Shown in pieces: positions 49,745 to 58,380 of a stretch of DNA of 58,380 bases (position 1 is the first letter of the stretch; the number at the start of each line of letters is the position of its first letter). The DNA comes from Zoogloea sp. (lineage in GTDB: Bacteria > Pseudomonadota > Gammaproteobacteria > Burkholderiales > Rhodocyclaceae). Location: positions 1 through 58,380 of the forward strand of contig NZ_JAFLDT010000016.1 of assembly GCF_017302315.1 (NCBI RefSeq), written 5' to 3'. The notes below the pieces were generated by a model. It was not told the DNA's origin, did not search any database, and saw only the letters and a program-made list of their open reading frames with translations. A program made the position numbers and the translations under genes.

Positions 49745-50075
49745 AGGCGCTGACTCTCACCAGCCCCGACGAGTCTTGCGCGGCCCCCGGTCGATCCGGC
49801 TCGGCTTTCTCGCCTTCACGCTCGCCGACACGTGCCGGCACACGCGAGGGCTGCTACCCATCGTGCAGCCAATGACTTGCTCCGCGCATTGACCGAGCGG
49901 CCAGGGCCAGGGCGACGCTCTACGATCCGGTCACGCGGCAGTTGATTGCATCTACGCTCGTGAGCTTGTATCAGTGCGAATTGACGCTCTGCGGCGATCC
50001 CGCAGCGGGCGCCCCAATGACAACGGCCGGTGAATCGCTTCACCGGCCGTTGTACTTCAACATTTCAGATCAGGC
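49745..50075. other. 331-base gap after the amidotransferase gene
   Basis: It holds a 13-bp hairpin (50022-50051) and a small one (CTGCGG/CCGCAG at 49989-49994, 50000-50005). No gene is supported. The sequence from 49760 to 49980 has no recognisable feature. Confidence 0.5.
50022..50051. terminator. Terminator-like hairpin at the end of the DUF1329 gene
   Basis: A 13-bp perfect stem AACGGCCGGTGAA/TTCACCGGCCGTT with TCGC loop. No strong T tract follows on either side. It sits just after the minus-strand operon end. Confidence 0.6.
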
Positions 50076-51383
50076 TCAGTCGCCGCCGCGCATGTACTGC
50101 ACCTGGAACATGGAAGGCGGGTTCAGCTTGGGATCGACCTGGCCCTTGAACTGGCCGGTGGTGCAGTGCTTGCTTTGCACGTCCACCATCGAGAAGGCGT
50201 CGTCGATGCCGATGCCGGAGCCCTTGTTGATGGGCAGGTGGCTGTCCGGATGGGACTTGCCGACCATGAAGACCTTCCACAGCTCGCCCTTGCGGTCGTA
50301 GATCTCGTTGGCGCCGTTGAGGTTGCCGAGCTGGGCGTCCATATAGAAGACGCGCTTGCTGACCGGGTGGTTGGCGTTGACCGGCGCGGCCTCCAGCACG
50401 TACACCTTGCGCAGCTGCCAGGTGCCTTCATGGAAGCAGCCGCCCTGCCCGCCGAAGTTCACGTACTTGTAGCCGTCGGACTCGGCCGGCATGTCGGCGG
50501 CCAGCTTCAGCTCGTTGTGGTTCCACATGGGCAGGATCACGTTCTTGGTGCCTTTGTAGGTCCACTTCATGTCCGAGATGCGGCCGTTGTAGCCTTCGAA
50601 GTCTTCGATCATCAGATCGGAGCCGAGGAAGGCATCGGTGGTCTGCCCGGTTGCCAGACGGCGCACGCGACGCTGGAAGCCCAGGTAGAGGTAGGCATCG
50701 TCAAGCTTCTGGTCATCCTCGTAGCGCTGGATCAGGAGCTGGGTGTTCTTCAGATCCTGCGGATCCAGGGCCTTCACGTAGATGGCGCGGAAGAGCTCGG
50801 ACGGATTCGGCGTCACTTCGGGCACCGGCGCATCCTTCACCCGGTGCTTGAAGTTGAGGAAGTGGAAATTGAACTTGATGGTCTTTTCCACCTGGCCGCT
50901 CTGCATGTTGCGGTACTTCCAGTAGAACGGGGAGATGGCGGCGCCGTCACCCCAGTTCACCCCGTACTTGTAGTTCCAGGCCAGCTTCTCGCCGGCGCGG
51001 GGGTCTTTGGCATCGGGCTCTTCCACGAAGGGCCGGCCAGCCACATAGCCTTCGATGTCGCCATTCTTGGGACCCAGCTTGGCCTTGCCCAGGTTCTTGC
51101 GGGTCGCCTCGATGTAAGCCTTCGAGAGCTCGAACTGGGTGGTCGGGCCCACCTTGATCTCGAACTGGCCTTCCTTGAGCAGCTTGAACACCCCGGCCGG
51201 AATGGCGTCCTTGAACTGGTCGGCATTGGCCTTGTTGATCACGGTGCCCGCGTTGAGGCCGGCTACTTTCGGAAAGCCACCCTTGTATGGATTGAAGGTG
51301 TTTTCCACGTCGGCCTCGGTAGCGGCCTGGACAGCGCCGGCGGCAAACAGGGCCAGCGTGGTGGCGATGATGGTCTTCTTCAT
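50076..51383 (-). CDS. DUF1329 family outer-membrane-associated protein
   Basis: A 435-residue protein with signal peptide MKKTIIATTLALFAAGAVQA. DUF1329 proteins have a LolB/LppX-like beta fold. Features include EGYVAGRPFVEEPDAKDPRAGEKLAWNYKYG cut in blocks, the TYKGTKNVILP segment, and the ending FMVGKSHPDSHLP. The family is nearly always next to DUF1302 and an RND transporter, as here, and is suggested to move hydrophobic molecules across the envelope; no mechanism is known. It is the last gene of the minus-strand set starting at 56875. Confidence 0.9.
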   Translation of the reverse strand: MKKTIIATTLALFAAGAVQAATEADVENTFNPYKGGFPKVAGLNAGTVINKANADQFKDAIPAGVFKLLKEGQFEIKVGPTTQFELSKAYIEATRKNLGKAKLGPKNGDIEGYVAGRPFVEEPDAKDPRAGEKLAWNYKYGVNWGDGAAISPFYWKYRNMQSGQVEKTIKFNFHFLNFKHRVKDAPVPEVTPNPSELFRAIYVKALDPQDLKNTQLLIQRYEDDQKLDDAYLYLGFQRRVRRLATGQTTDAFLGSDLMIEDFEGYNGRISDMKWTYKGTKNVILPMWNHNELKLAADMPAESDGYKYVNFGGQGGCFHEGTWQLRKVYVLEAAPVNANHPVSKRVFYMDAQLGNLNGANEIYDRKGELWKVFMVGKSHPDSHLPINKGSGIGIDDAFSMVDVQSKHCTTGQFKGQVDPKLNPPSMFQVQYMRGGD

Positions 51384-51400
51384 TGTCGATGTCTCCTCGA

Positions 51401-53398
51401 TCAGAATTTGTAGCGCATGGTCAGGAAGATTTCGTCTTCCCGGATGGCGGAGCCGATGGGGCCGGCACGGAAGCGGCCCAGGGGTTCCATGCCGGAGAGG
51501 CCGCGGGAGTAGGCCACCATCGGGTCGCCCGGATAGGTGCCGGCCGTGAAGGGAGCGAAGGGGTTGCACGAGCGGCAGTCGTCAAAGGAATTGCCCCCGT
51601 TGGAGCCGCCCTTGAAGTTGGCACCGAAGGTGAACTTGAGCTTGTCGGTGGTGCTCCATTCCAGCGCCGGAGCGATGGCATGGGTGCGGGAGCGGAAGTC
51701 CCGGGCGATGATGAGTTGCGGGCTGATGCGGTCGCCCGCCAGGAAGCCCTTCATCAGCAGGGTGCCGATCACGTTGTCCTTGAAGTCGGGAATGCCCCGC
51801 TCGCCGACGCCGCCGTTCTCACGCTCGTGGTCGAAGATGTGCTGCCAGAACAACTGGGCCGAGAACAGGGTGGTGCGGTGGGGATTGATCCACGACACGA
51901 AGGTCGGCCGGTCCACCCCGATCACGCTGCGCCACACCCGGTTCTTCGAGTAGAGCTGCTCCCGGTTGGTATTCGCAAACTCCTCACCCCAGGTCATGGC
52001 GCCCTCGAAGCGGAAGGCGGCTCCCAGCGCTTCTGACTGGAAGTCCAGCGAACCGCCCAACAGGTTCACCCGCGGAAACTCCATGTCGAAGGAGATCAGG
52101 TAGGGCCAGGCGTTCTGGTATTGCCCGGTGAAGGAGTTGGTGGCGCGCTTGCCCCCATGGAGCGACGGCAGCTGGGAACGGTAATGCAGGGCGTTCAGGG
52201 AGAAGTTCAGCCCGCCCATGGTCACGCCTTCAAACTTGGCGCCGATCTGGGTGTTGGCCAGGCTCCACTTGGGCAGGTTCACATTGGCGATGCCGATCTG
52301 GCCCGGGCCGAAGTTGGTGGCCAGGTAGGTGTCGGGGCCGACGTTGGCAAAGTTGGACACCGTGCCGCCGTAGTCCCACAGGGTGCGCATGCCGCGGAAG
52401 AAGCAGCCGGCATCCAGGGCCACGTTGGCCGTGCCGCACTGGCCCAGGTTGTTGGCCCGGAACTGGTCCACGTTCCAGATCAGCTGCAGGTTGCGGTCCT
52501 GCATGGATTCGGACGCGCCCATGCGCCATTCGGCCTGGGCGATCCACATGGGGATGCGGATGTCCTGCAGCTCGTCGTAGATGTTGTTGCGCGAGTAATC
52601 GACGGGGTTGATCACGTCGAGCACGCGGAACAGGTCGGTGCGGCCCCACACCACCTGCTGCTTGCCCAGCTTCAGGAAGAGCTCCTGGCCGCCGCCGATG
52701 TCGAAGCTGTTCTTGACGTAGGCTTCGCGGAGGAAATCAAGGCGGCTGTTGAACTCCGGAAACTCCAGGTCGCTGGTGCTCTTGTCGCCATAGCCACCGA
52801 AGTCGGTACAGCCGCGCTTGTCCACGTTGCAGGGGCGCACCGGCGTGGCAAAGGCCACGCCGCCGTTCACCTTGTGCCAGCGATCCCCCAGCACACGCAG
52901 GCCTTCGTTGGGGCTGTTGGGGTAGGCATCCATGAACGCATTGTTCGCGGAACCGGGATAGCCCAGGCCCGCCACCGCCGTATAGCCCAGCGGGCCGGCC
53001 GGGGAGGTGCTGCCCCAGGGTACGTCGGTCAGGTTGCCGCCAAGGGTGCTCTGGGCGCCGATGGAGCCGCCCGCATCCTCGCCGTACTGGCCCTTGTTCA
53101 TGCGGTACACGCCATCCCAGCTACCGCGCAGGACGCTATGGAAGACCCAGCCGCCCGAGAGCTTCTTGTCGGCTTCCACCTGCAGGGTGTTGCGGAACTT
53201 GGACAGGCCGACCACCTTGCCCGTGTCATCGCGGCCACGGAAGGCGGTGTGGTTCTCGTAGTAGGTGTCCACCTGCCACGGTTCGCTGGAGCTGCCCATG
53301 TCGGGCAGGTTGTCCTGGGCGAAGGCCGGCAAGGCGGCCGCCACGGCCAGGGCGGTGAGGCTGAGCGCCGGTGTCTTCCGGCTTGATCTGTTTTTCAT
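51401..53398 (-). CDS. DUF1302 family outer-membrane protein
   Basis: A 665-residue protein with signal peptide (ALSLTALAVAAALPAFAQD) and a long beta-barrel-like body ending EIFLTMRYKF, with C-terminal Phe. Family segments include LFLKLGKQQVVWGRTDLFRVLDVINPVDYSR and the PMWIAQAEWRMG block. DUF1302 proteins are probable outer-membrane channels in catabolic gene clusters of aromatic, terpene and steroid users. The gene is 17 bases upstream of the DUF1329 start and 79 bases after the RND gene. Confidence 0.9.
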   Translation of the reverse strand: MKNRSSRKTPALSLTALAVAAALPAFAQDNLPDMGSSSEPWQVDTYYENHTAFRGRDDTGKVVGLSKFRNTLQVEADKKLSGGWVFHSVLRGSWDGVYRMNKGQYGEDAGGSIGAQSTLGGNLTDVPWGSTSPAGPLGYTAVAGLGYPGSANNAFMDAYPNSPNEGLRVLGDRWHKVNGGVAFATPVRPCNVDKRGCTDFGGYGDKSTSDLEFPEFNSRLDFLREAYVKNSFDIGGGQELFLKLGKQQVVWGRTDLFRVLDVINPVDYSRNNIYDELQDIRIPMWIAQAEWRMGASESMQDRNLQLIWNVDQFRANNLGQCGTANVALDAGCFFRGMRTLWDYGGTVSNFANVGPDTYLATNFGPGQIGIANVNLPKWSLANTQIGAKFEGVTMGGLNFSLNALHYRSQLPSLHGGKRATNSFTGQYQNAWPYLISFDMEFPRVNLLGGSLDFQSEALGAAFRFEGAMTWGEEFANTNREQLYSKNRVWRSVIGVDRPTFVSWINPHRTTLFSAQLFWQHIFDHERENGGVGERGIPDFKDNVIGTLLMKGFLAGDRISPQLIIARDFRSRTHAIAPALEWSTTDKLKFTFGANFKGGSNGGNSFDDCRSCNPFAPFTAGTYPGDPMVAYSRGLSGMEPLGRFRAGPIGSAIREDEIFLTMRYKF

Positions 53399-53477
53399 GG
53401 TGTCTCCTCCTTGGTTGTGTCGATTGCGGCCGTCACCCGGCCGCCCTCCCTTGAATCGCGCGTTGATACCTCCTTGA

Positions 53478-55865
53478 TCAGGTTTCCAGCACGCCGTCCT
53501 CGTCGTAATGGGCGGCCGTGACGAACTTGGGTTTGAAGACCACGCACCAGGACGGCACGATCAGCACCGCGGCGATGGCATTGACGATGAGCATGAAAGA
53601 CAGGAGCACGGCGGCGTCCGACTGGAAGCGCAGGTCGGACATGAAAATCCACATCACCACGCCCGCAATCAGGGTCACGGCGGTGAAGGACACCGCGTAG
53701 CCCGTGGTGGCCACGGCGCGGATCACCGCCTGCTTGATGTCCTGCAGCACTGCGAACTCCTCGCGGATGCGGTCCATGAAATACACCGCGTAGTCGATGC
53801 CCACCCCCACACCCACGGCGATCACCGGCACGGTGTTGACGTTGATGCCGATGCCGGCTGCACCCATGTAGGCGTAGGTCATCAGGGTGGCAAAGAGCAT
53901 GGGCAGGACCATCAGCCAGCCCGCGTGGACCGAGCTGTAATAGACCATCACCAGCAGGAAGGCGATGATCATCACGGTGGGGATGATGATCATGTGGTCG
54001 GTGTGCAGGGCCTGGTTACCCGCCGCCGTCACGCCCACGATGCCGCCGCCCAGCTCGATGTGGATGCCTTTGACCTCGGCCTCGAGCTTCTTCTTGCCCT
54101 CTTCGGCCAGGGCCACCACCCGGTTGATGGTGTCGGCCTGGTGGTCCTTGTAGTAAAAGACCATGTTCGCCTCGTTCTCGTCGGCGTTCACGAACTCCTT
54201 CAGGGCGCCGGGAATCGGGCTGGCGGCCATGTAGGCGAACATCAGGCCGCCCACCTCGTCGGCCGTGTCGGGCACCTGCATCCAGCGCGGGTCGTCGTTG
54301 TGGGTGAGCTTGTTGACCACCCGCAGCACACCGGGAATGGCCTTGGCGCCGCCCAGGGTCGGGTCGGACAGCATGTGGGCCTGGAAGCGCTCGATGGCGG
54401 CCATCACCTCGGGACGCTTGATGCCGCCCTTCTCATCGGTGCGCATCAAGACGTGCAGCTCTTCCGAGCCGGGGAAGCGCGTGTTGATGGCCTTGGTGGA
54501 CACGTTGTAGTCGTGATGGGTGTGGAGCAGCGGCGAGCCCGGTTCCGACTCACCCAGCTGCACCTTGCCCACGAAGTACAGGCCGCCGACGGCGCCGATC
54601 AGGGTCAGCAGCAGGATGCTGCGAGCGCCGCCGTCGGTACCTCCGGTGCGGGCCATGGCCGCGCCCAGGAAGTTGCGCACCCCTTCGTTGGCATTCACGG
54701 TGTTCTTCGGGGCCGGCAGCACGGTGAGGGCCAGGGGCACCATGAAGTGCACCGTGAAGATCACCGAGAAACCCCAGAAGCCCGCCGCCACACCTAGCTT
54801 GTGGTTGAAGGGCGCAGCCCCCAGCACCAGCACGGCAATCCCCACCGCGTCGATGATGATGGCGAGGGAACCCGGCCGGAACAGGGCATCCAGCGCATTG
54901 CGCGCCGCCTTCTTGCCGTTCTTCACGACGGCCAGCTCCTCGTAATAGCGCACGACCAGCTGCACTCCGTGGGAGGTGGCGCGGGCAGCGATGAGGAAGG
55001 GGATGGGTAGGGACAGGGGCTCCAGGTTGATACCCATCACCGCCATGAAGCCCAGCCCCCAGATGGTGGACAGGGCAATCCCAAGCAGCGGCAAGGCGAT
55101 GCCGTAGAAACGCCGGAAGTACACGATCAGCAGCACGGTGATCAGGGCCAGGGTCCAGGCCAGGATCTCGACGATCTGGTTGAGGTAGGTGTACACCCAG
55201 CCGGTGAGCACCGGGTTGCCGGTGACATGAATGGTATGGCCTGGCACGCTCAGGGACTCACGGACCTTCTGCAGCGCCTCGAAGGTCTTCGGGTAGTCGA
55301 TGTCCGCCTCGTTGAGCTGGGCCTTGATCAGCGCTGCCTTCAGGTCCGGCGAAACCAGCAGGCCGAAGATCGTCGGATTGGCGATCACGTCCTTCTTGAG
55401 CTGCTCCAGCTCGGCCACGGTGCGGGTGGTCTTGGCCGGGTCGTAGTAGGACTCGGACGCAAAGCCCCCCTGCTCGTCCAGGAAGATCTTGCGAGCAGTG
55501 CGGTGGGTCAGGCTGGAGACGAGGTTGTGGTTCACCCCGGGCAGGTTGTCCACGCCCTGGGTGGCCTGGTGGATCAGGGCCAGGGTCTCGTCGTTGAAGA
55601 TGGTGCCCTTCTCCACTTCCACCGCCATCACGATCATGTTGGCGCCGCCGAAATTCTCCTTCAGGCGGTTGTAGGTCTGGATGTAGGGGTGGTTCTGGGG
55701 CAGCAGGTCGGCGAAGTCGGAATAGATCCGCAGCTTCGGCAGGGCCGCACCAAACAGTGTGGTGATGACCAGGATGAGGGCAAGGACGATCTTCGGGTTG
55801 GCGAAGATCCACTCTTCCGCCCGGTGCAGGGCGTGGGTGATGCGGTGGCGGGTTTGGCTGACCAT
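53478..55865 (-). CDS. MMPL/RND-superfamily transporter
   Basis: A 795-residue inner-membrane protein with two repeats, each a membrane segment, a periplasmic domain and five more segments. TM1 is KIVLALILVITTLFGAALPKL. Typical blocks are VYFRRFYGIALPLLGIALSTIWGLGF and VIAVGVGVGIDYAVYFMDRIREEF, with AVTLIAGVVMWIF near the end. It is like the hopanoid/lipid-type RND proteins (HpnN, MmpL) without a membrane-fusion protein gene nearby. With DUF1302 and DUF1329 it probably transports a hydrophobic compound. The start MVSQTRHRITHALHR follows the YCF48-like gene by 8 bases. Confidence 0.93.
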   Translation of the reverse strand: MVSQTRHRITHALHRAEEWIFANPKIVLALILVITTLFGAALPKLRIYSDFADLLPQNHPYIQTYNRLKENFGGANMIVMAVEVEKGTIFNDETLALIHQATQGVDNLPGVNHNLVSSLTHRTARKIFLDEQGGFASESYYDPAKTTRTVAELEQLKKDVIANPTIFGLLVSPDLKAALIKAQLNEADIDYPKTFEALQKVRESLSVPGHTIHVTGNPVLTGWVYTYLNQIVEILAWTLALITVLLIVYFRRFYGIALPLLGIALSTIWGLGFMAVMGINLEPLSLPIPFLIAARATSHGVQLVVRYYEELAVVKNGKKAARNALDALFRPGSLAIIIDAVGIAVLVLGAAPFNHKLGVAAGFWGFSVIFTVHFMVPLALTVLPAPKNTVNANEGVRNFLGAAMARTGGTDGGARSILLLTLIGAVGGLYFVGKVQLGESEPGSPLLHTHHDYNVSTKAINTRFPGSEELHVLMRTDEKGGIKRPEVMAAIERFQAHMLSDPTLGGAKAIPGVLRVVNKLTHNDDPRWMQVPDTADEVGGLMFAYMAASPIPGALKEFVNADENEANMVFYYKDHQADTINRVVALAEEGKKKLEAEVKGIHIELGGGIVGVTAAGNQALHTDHMIIIPTVMIIAFLLVMVYYSSVHAGWLMVLPMLFATLMTYAYMGAAGIGINVNTVPVIAVGVGVGIDYAVYFMDRIREEFAVLQDIKQAVIRAVATTGYAVSFTAVTLIAGVVMWIFMSDLRFQSDAAVLLSFMLIVNAIAAVLIVPSWCVVFKPKFVTAAHYDEDGVLET

Positions 55866-55873
55866 GATGCGTC

Positions 55874-56875
55874 TCAGTGGGCCGCAAGGGCCGGTGATGC
55901 GGAGGAAGCCTGGGCGGCCTGGGTGCCGATCACGCGCAGCAGGCCACCCGGGCCGCCAACGATGATGGCGTGCTGTTCGGGCAGGGATGCGCCTGCGCCG
56001 AGAAAGACCGGCGCCGCGTCCGGATAGGGCACAGTGCGCCAGGTGTCACCTTCCAGACGCGCCACAACACCGCCGGCACCGACGCCGTGGGGCACACCCT
56101 CGTGCATGAACAGCCGATACAGCGGGGACCGGCTGGCATTGGTCTGGCGCGTCCAGGTCTGGCCGCCGTCGCTGGTGTGCAGGATCTGCCCGGCAATACC
56201 GCTGGCCCAGCCCCGCGCAGGAGTGGTGAACAGGGCCGCGTAGGGATAGAACTCCTCGGGCATCGGCGGCTGGCGTGTCCACGTGGCGCCGCCATCCCGG
56301 GTCACGGCCACCAGACCGAACTCGCCGGTGGCGAAACCGACTGTTTCGTCAACCATCTGGATGCCCGTGAGCTGGGCGTCCTCAGCCAGATCGGTCACCG
56401 TCCAGGTGGTACCCGCATCGACGCTCACGGCCAGGGTAGCGCCGGTGCCGGCCACCCACCAACGGCCCTTGGCATCACAAGTAATGGCGAGAGGCGTGCG
56501 CGGCTTGTCAATGGAGACAGCCTTCCAGCCGGCCCCGGCAGCGTCGCTGCTCCACACCTTGCGAAAGAAATCCACCGCCACGAAGCGCCCGTCCGGGCAG
56601 GCGGCGATGCCGATCAGGGAACTCCCCCCCAGCATTTCCCGCTTCCAGCTACGACCGTTGTCGGCGGACACCAGCACCGCTCCGCTTTGGGTGCCGGCCA
56701 CGACGATTTTGCCGTTGCTGGCCAGGGCCTGGGTCGTGTCGTAACGCTGTACCGGGCGGGCCGCCTCGGCCGTCACCGCCGAAAGGTCGGCCTGGGCCGT
56801 GCAAGCAGCGAGGCCGGCAGCCCCCGCCGCAATGAATGCCACGCTCAGGGCGCGGCATATCTGTGTCTTGTTCAC
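55874..56875 (-). CDS. YCF48/BNR-repeat lipoprotein
   Basis: A 333-residue protein starting with GTG (GGAGACCCA upstream). The signal peptide AFIAAGAAGLAAC has a lipobox LAAC. The rest is a seven-bladed-type propeller with repeated SxDxGxTW motifs: VSADNGRSWKR, SVDAGTTWTV, TRDGGATWTR and TSDGGQTWTR. YCF48 is a photosystem II assembly factor in phototrophs; here the fold is placed beside a DUF1302/DUF1329/RND set, where such genes are common, and probably acts as an assembly or binding partner in the periplasm. It is 8 bases from the RND gene. Confidence 0.88.
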   Translation of the reverse strand: MNKTQICRALSVAFIAAGAAGLAACTAQADLSAVTAEAARPVQRYDTTQALASNGKIVVAGTQSGAVLVSADNGRSWKREMLGGSSLIGIAACPDGRFVAVDFFRKVWSSDAAGAGWKAVSIDKPRTPLAITCDAKGRWWVAGTGATLAVSVDAGTTWTVTDLAEDAQLTGIQMVDETVGFATGEFGLVAVTRDGGATWTRQPPMPEEFYPYAALFTTPARGWASGIAGQILHTSDGGQTWTRQTNASRSPLYRLFMHEGVPHGVGAGGVVARLEGDTWRTVPYPDAAPVFLGAGASLPEQHAIIVGGPGGLLRVIGTQAAQASSASPALAAH

Positions 56876-56964
56876 TGGGTCTCCTCCAGTCTTTCTGTTT
56901 TTCTGGCGCAAAGCCGCCCTGCTCCATGGCCTTGGCCTGGAGTTCTCATAGGGGCGCATTCGTT

Positions 56965-56998
56965 GGCCCGCGGGAGGACTTACCTCACCCCGCGGGCC
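56965..56998 (-). terminator. GC-rich hairpin between dmpI and the YCF48-like gene
   Basis: 10-bp stem GGCCCGCGGG/CCCGCGGGCC (56965-56974, 56989-56998). No T tract follows on the minus strand, so it may only weaken, not stop, transcription from the meta-pathway genes into the export genes. Confidence 0.45.
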
Positions 56999-57007
56999 CG
57001 GGTGTTG

Positions 57008-57199
57008 TCAGCGGCCCAGATCCTTGGCGCTGACCCCGGCGATACCCCAGTTCTCCTTGGGAACATCGTGAATCCACACCCGGACGTTCTCCTTGGGGGC
57101 GCCCACGGCTTCGTGCAGGGCCTGGGTGACTTTCTCGATGACCGCCCGCTTCTGTTCCTCGGTGCGTCCTTCGATCATGTAGATCTGTGCAAACGGCAT
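57008..57199 (-). CDS. dmpI: 4-oxalocrotonate tautomerase
   Basis: A 63-residue protein of standard 4-OT length beginning MPFAQIYMIEGRTEEQKRAVIEKVT, with N-terminal Pro as the catalytic base and Arg11 (EGR) / Arg39 (NVRVWI) as expected. It isomerises 2-hydroxymuconate to 2-oxo-3-hexenedioate in the meta-cleavage pathway. The order dmpG-dmpH-dmpI on one strand is the classic arrangement. The start lies 16 bases after the dmpH stop. Confidence 0.93.
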   Translation of the reverse strand: MPFAQIYMIEGRTEEQKRAVIEKVTQALHEAVGAPKENVRVWIHDVPKENWGIAGVSAKDLGR

Positions 57200-57215
57200 G
57201 TTCTTCTCCCTGGAT

Positions 57216-58004
57216 TTACTTGAAGCGGACCGACACGGAGCCCATGCCCTGGACCCGCAGCGTGATGCTGTCGCCGGGCGCCACGGCCACGGCTTCGGTA
57301 ATGCCACCGGAGAGGATCAGCGCCCCGGCGGGAATCTCCTCGCCCCGGGCACCCAGATGGTTGGCCAGCATGGCGATGGCGGCAGCCGGATGGCCCAGCA
57401 CCGCCGCGCCGGCACCGAAGGCCACCGGTTCGCCGTTTTTCTCCATCACGATGCCCACGGTGCGCAGATCCACTTCGCTCACCGGCAGGGGCTGGCCGCC
57501 GATCACGAAGCGGGCCGACGAGGTGTTGTCGGCGATGACGCTCTTCAGATCGAACTTGAAGTCGCGATAGCGGGAGTCGATGATCTCCATGCCGGGGATC
57601 ACGAAATCGGTGGCCGCCAGTACGGCACCAATGTGGCAGCCCGGCCCCTTGAGGGCGCGCTTCATGACGAAGGCGATTTCGGGTTCGATCTTGGGATGGA
57701 TGAGTTCCGAAACCTTCACCTCGCCACCGTCAGGCACCGAGCCGTAGTCGGTGATGAAGCCGAAACACGGGGTCTCAACGCCCATCTGCTTCATCTTGGC
57801 GTAGGAGGTCAGGCCAGCCTTGAGGCCGACGATGCGGGTACCACGCGCAAGCTTGCGCGCCCTGATGCTGTCCTGGATGGCGTAGGCGTCCTCCCAGTCC
57901 ATGTCGGGAAACTCGTCGGTGATCTTCGGGGTGTCCCGGGCTTCGAGCTCGCAGGTCTCCAGGTGCTCGGCGAGCCGGGCGATGGTGGCTTGATCGAGTT
58001 TCAT
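57216..58004 (-). CDS. dmpH: 2-oxo-3-hexenedioate (4-oxalocrotonate) decarboxylase
   Basis: A 262-residue member of the hydratase/decarboxylase family. Blocks typical of DmpH/XylI/NahK are [63 protein letters not shown] and [14 protein letters not shown] in type. It removes CO2 from 4-oxalocrotonate to give 2-oxopent-4-enoate; in Pseudomonas it works in complex with the hydratase DmpE. The start overlaps the dmpG stop in ATGA. Confidence 0.95.
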   Translation of the reverse strand: MKLDQATIARLAEHLETCELEARDTPKITDEFPDMDWEDAYAIQDSIRARKLARGTRIVGLKAGLTSYAKMKQMGVETPCFGFITDYGSVPDGGEVKVSELIHPKIEPEIAFVMKRALKGPGCHIGAVLAATDFVIPGMEIIDSRYRDFKFDLKSVIADNTSSARFVIGGQPLPVSEVDLRTVGIVMEKNGEPVAFGAGAAVLGHPAAAIAMLANHLGARGEEIPAGALILSGGITEAVAVAPGDSITLRVQGMGSVSVRFK

Positions 58005-58380
58005 GCCAGTACCCCCCGGGCCCTGGCCATGGAGATGGCCGTGTCCTCGATCATGTCCTCCTGCCCGCCCACCATGCCACGGCGGCCCAGCTCCACCAGG
58101 ATGTCCCGGGCCGGCACGCCGTACTTCACCGAGGCGCGCTTGGCGAAGAGCAGGAAGGAGCCATACACGCCAGCGTAGCCCAGGGTCAGGGCGTCCCGGT
58201 CGATGCGGATCGGGAAGTCCATGATGGGCACCACCAGGTCTTCGGCCACGTCAGTGATCTTCGCCACATCCACGCCGGTCTGGATACCCATCAGGTCGGC
58301 CACGGCGATGAAGACTTCCATCGGGGTGTTGCCGGCCCCGGCGCCCAGGCCGGCAGCGGCGGCGTCGATGCGCGTGGCGC
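58001..58380 (-). CDS. dmpG: 4-hydroxy-2-oxovalerate aldolase, C-terminal part (cut by window end)
   Basis: The last 126 codons of a DmpG/MhpE-type aldolase; the frame stays open to the window end. Seen are [18 protein letters not shown]-type sequence (a Gly/Ala-rich stretch followed by [18 protein letters not shown]), [47 protein letters not shown] in blocks, all characteristic. With DmpF it splits 4-hydroxy-2-oxovalerate into pyruvate and acetyl-CoA. The window likely cuts a longer phenol/catechol meta-cleavage operon. Confidence 0.95.
   Translation of the reverse strand, partial: ATRIDAAAAGLGAGAGNTPMEVFIAVADLMGIQTGVDVAKITDVAEDLVVPIMDFPIRIDRDALTLGYAGVYGSFLLFAKRASVKYGVPARDILVELGRRGMVGGQEDMIEDTAISMARARGVLA

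Noticed and set aside
49745-50020. Small protein gene between the amidotransferase and DUF1329 genes
   Set aside because: Open frames on both strands are short, overlap each other and show no family features or ribosome sites.
52121-54797. Long plus-strand open frames opposite the DUF1302 and RND genes
   Set aside because: His/Gly/Val-rich translation without domains; the minus-strand proteins are recognisable throughout.

Overview
The window is a GC-rich, gene-dense chromosomal segment of a betaproteobacterium, most likely of the Rhodocyclales (Azoarcus/Thauera/Zoogloea-like). The basis is protein-family resemblance: Mg-type HemB, a DUF3567-like small protein, a neisserial/betaproteobacterial type porin, a parE-cobW-parC block, and dmp-type meta-cleavage genes. 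No rRNA, CRISPR array, prophage or intact insertion sequence is visible. One tRNA gene (tRNA-Pro, GGG) is present.
Layout. 1-8803: end of a histidine kinase, greB, small conserved proteins, metY, a hydrolase, two membrane proteins, a SIMPL protein, dtd, an NlpC/P60 lipoprotein and hemB. 8804-10327: a 620-base gene-free stretch with a candidate small RNA and a large palindrome, then a DnaQ-like exonuclease and tRNA-Pro. 10384-12757: an alpha-E / circularly permuted ATP-grasp pair preceded by a sigma-54 promoter and NtrC-like sites. 13115-17701: a TonB receptor - YfiR-like - hybrid kinase operon. 17843-22413: a pseudouridine synthase and a rearranged ferric-iron ABC transporter (fbpC and fbpB divergent, fbpA convergent). 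22530-27201: tautomerase/LysR pair, DUF938 methyltransferase, a SHOCT-type protein, transglutaminase and pyrF. 27657-35233: porin, DUF302 protein, then parE-cobW-parC. 35252-41911: a response regulator and Cache histidine kinase, an exonuclease, a Cache-PAS-GGDEF-EAL protein and an SDR enzyme. 41929-43305: ppnN. 43306-43947: decayed DNA with a possible RmlC-like pseudogene.
43948-49744 is the most unusual locus. A tightly overlapping four-gene operon encodes two short Kef-type antiporters, a YbdK-type glutamate-cysteine ligase homologue and a serine-hydrolase-fold protein that has lost its SxxK motif. It diverges from a class-I amidotransferase of the gamma-glutamyl hydrolase type across an AT-rich palindrome. 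Together these genes suggest an undescribed system joining gamma-glutamyl chemistry to cation/proton exchange; this is inference.
50076-58380 holds the 3' end of an aromatic meta-cleavage operon (dmpG, dmpH, dmpI order) followed on the same strand by a YCF48-like lipoprotein, an MMPL/RND transporter, a DUF1302 protein and a DUF1329 protein. This looks like an envelope transport set serving hydrophobic or aromatic substrates.
Signalling genes are abundant (three histidine kinases, one c-di-GMP enzyme, a YfiR-like regulator), as expected of a metabolically versatile environmental bacterium.
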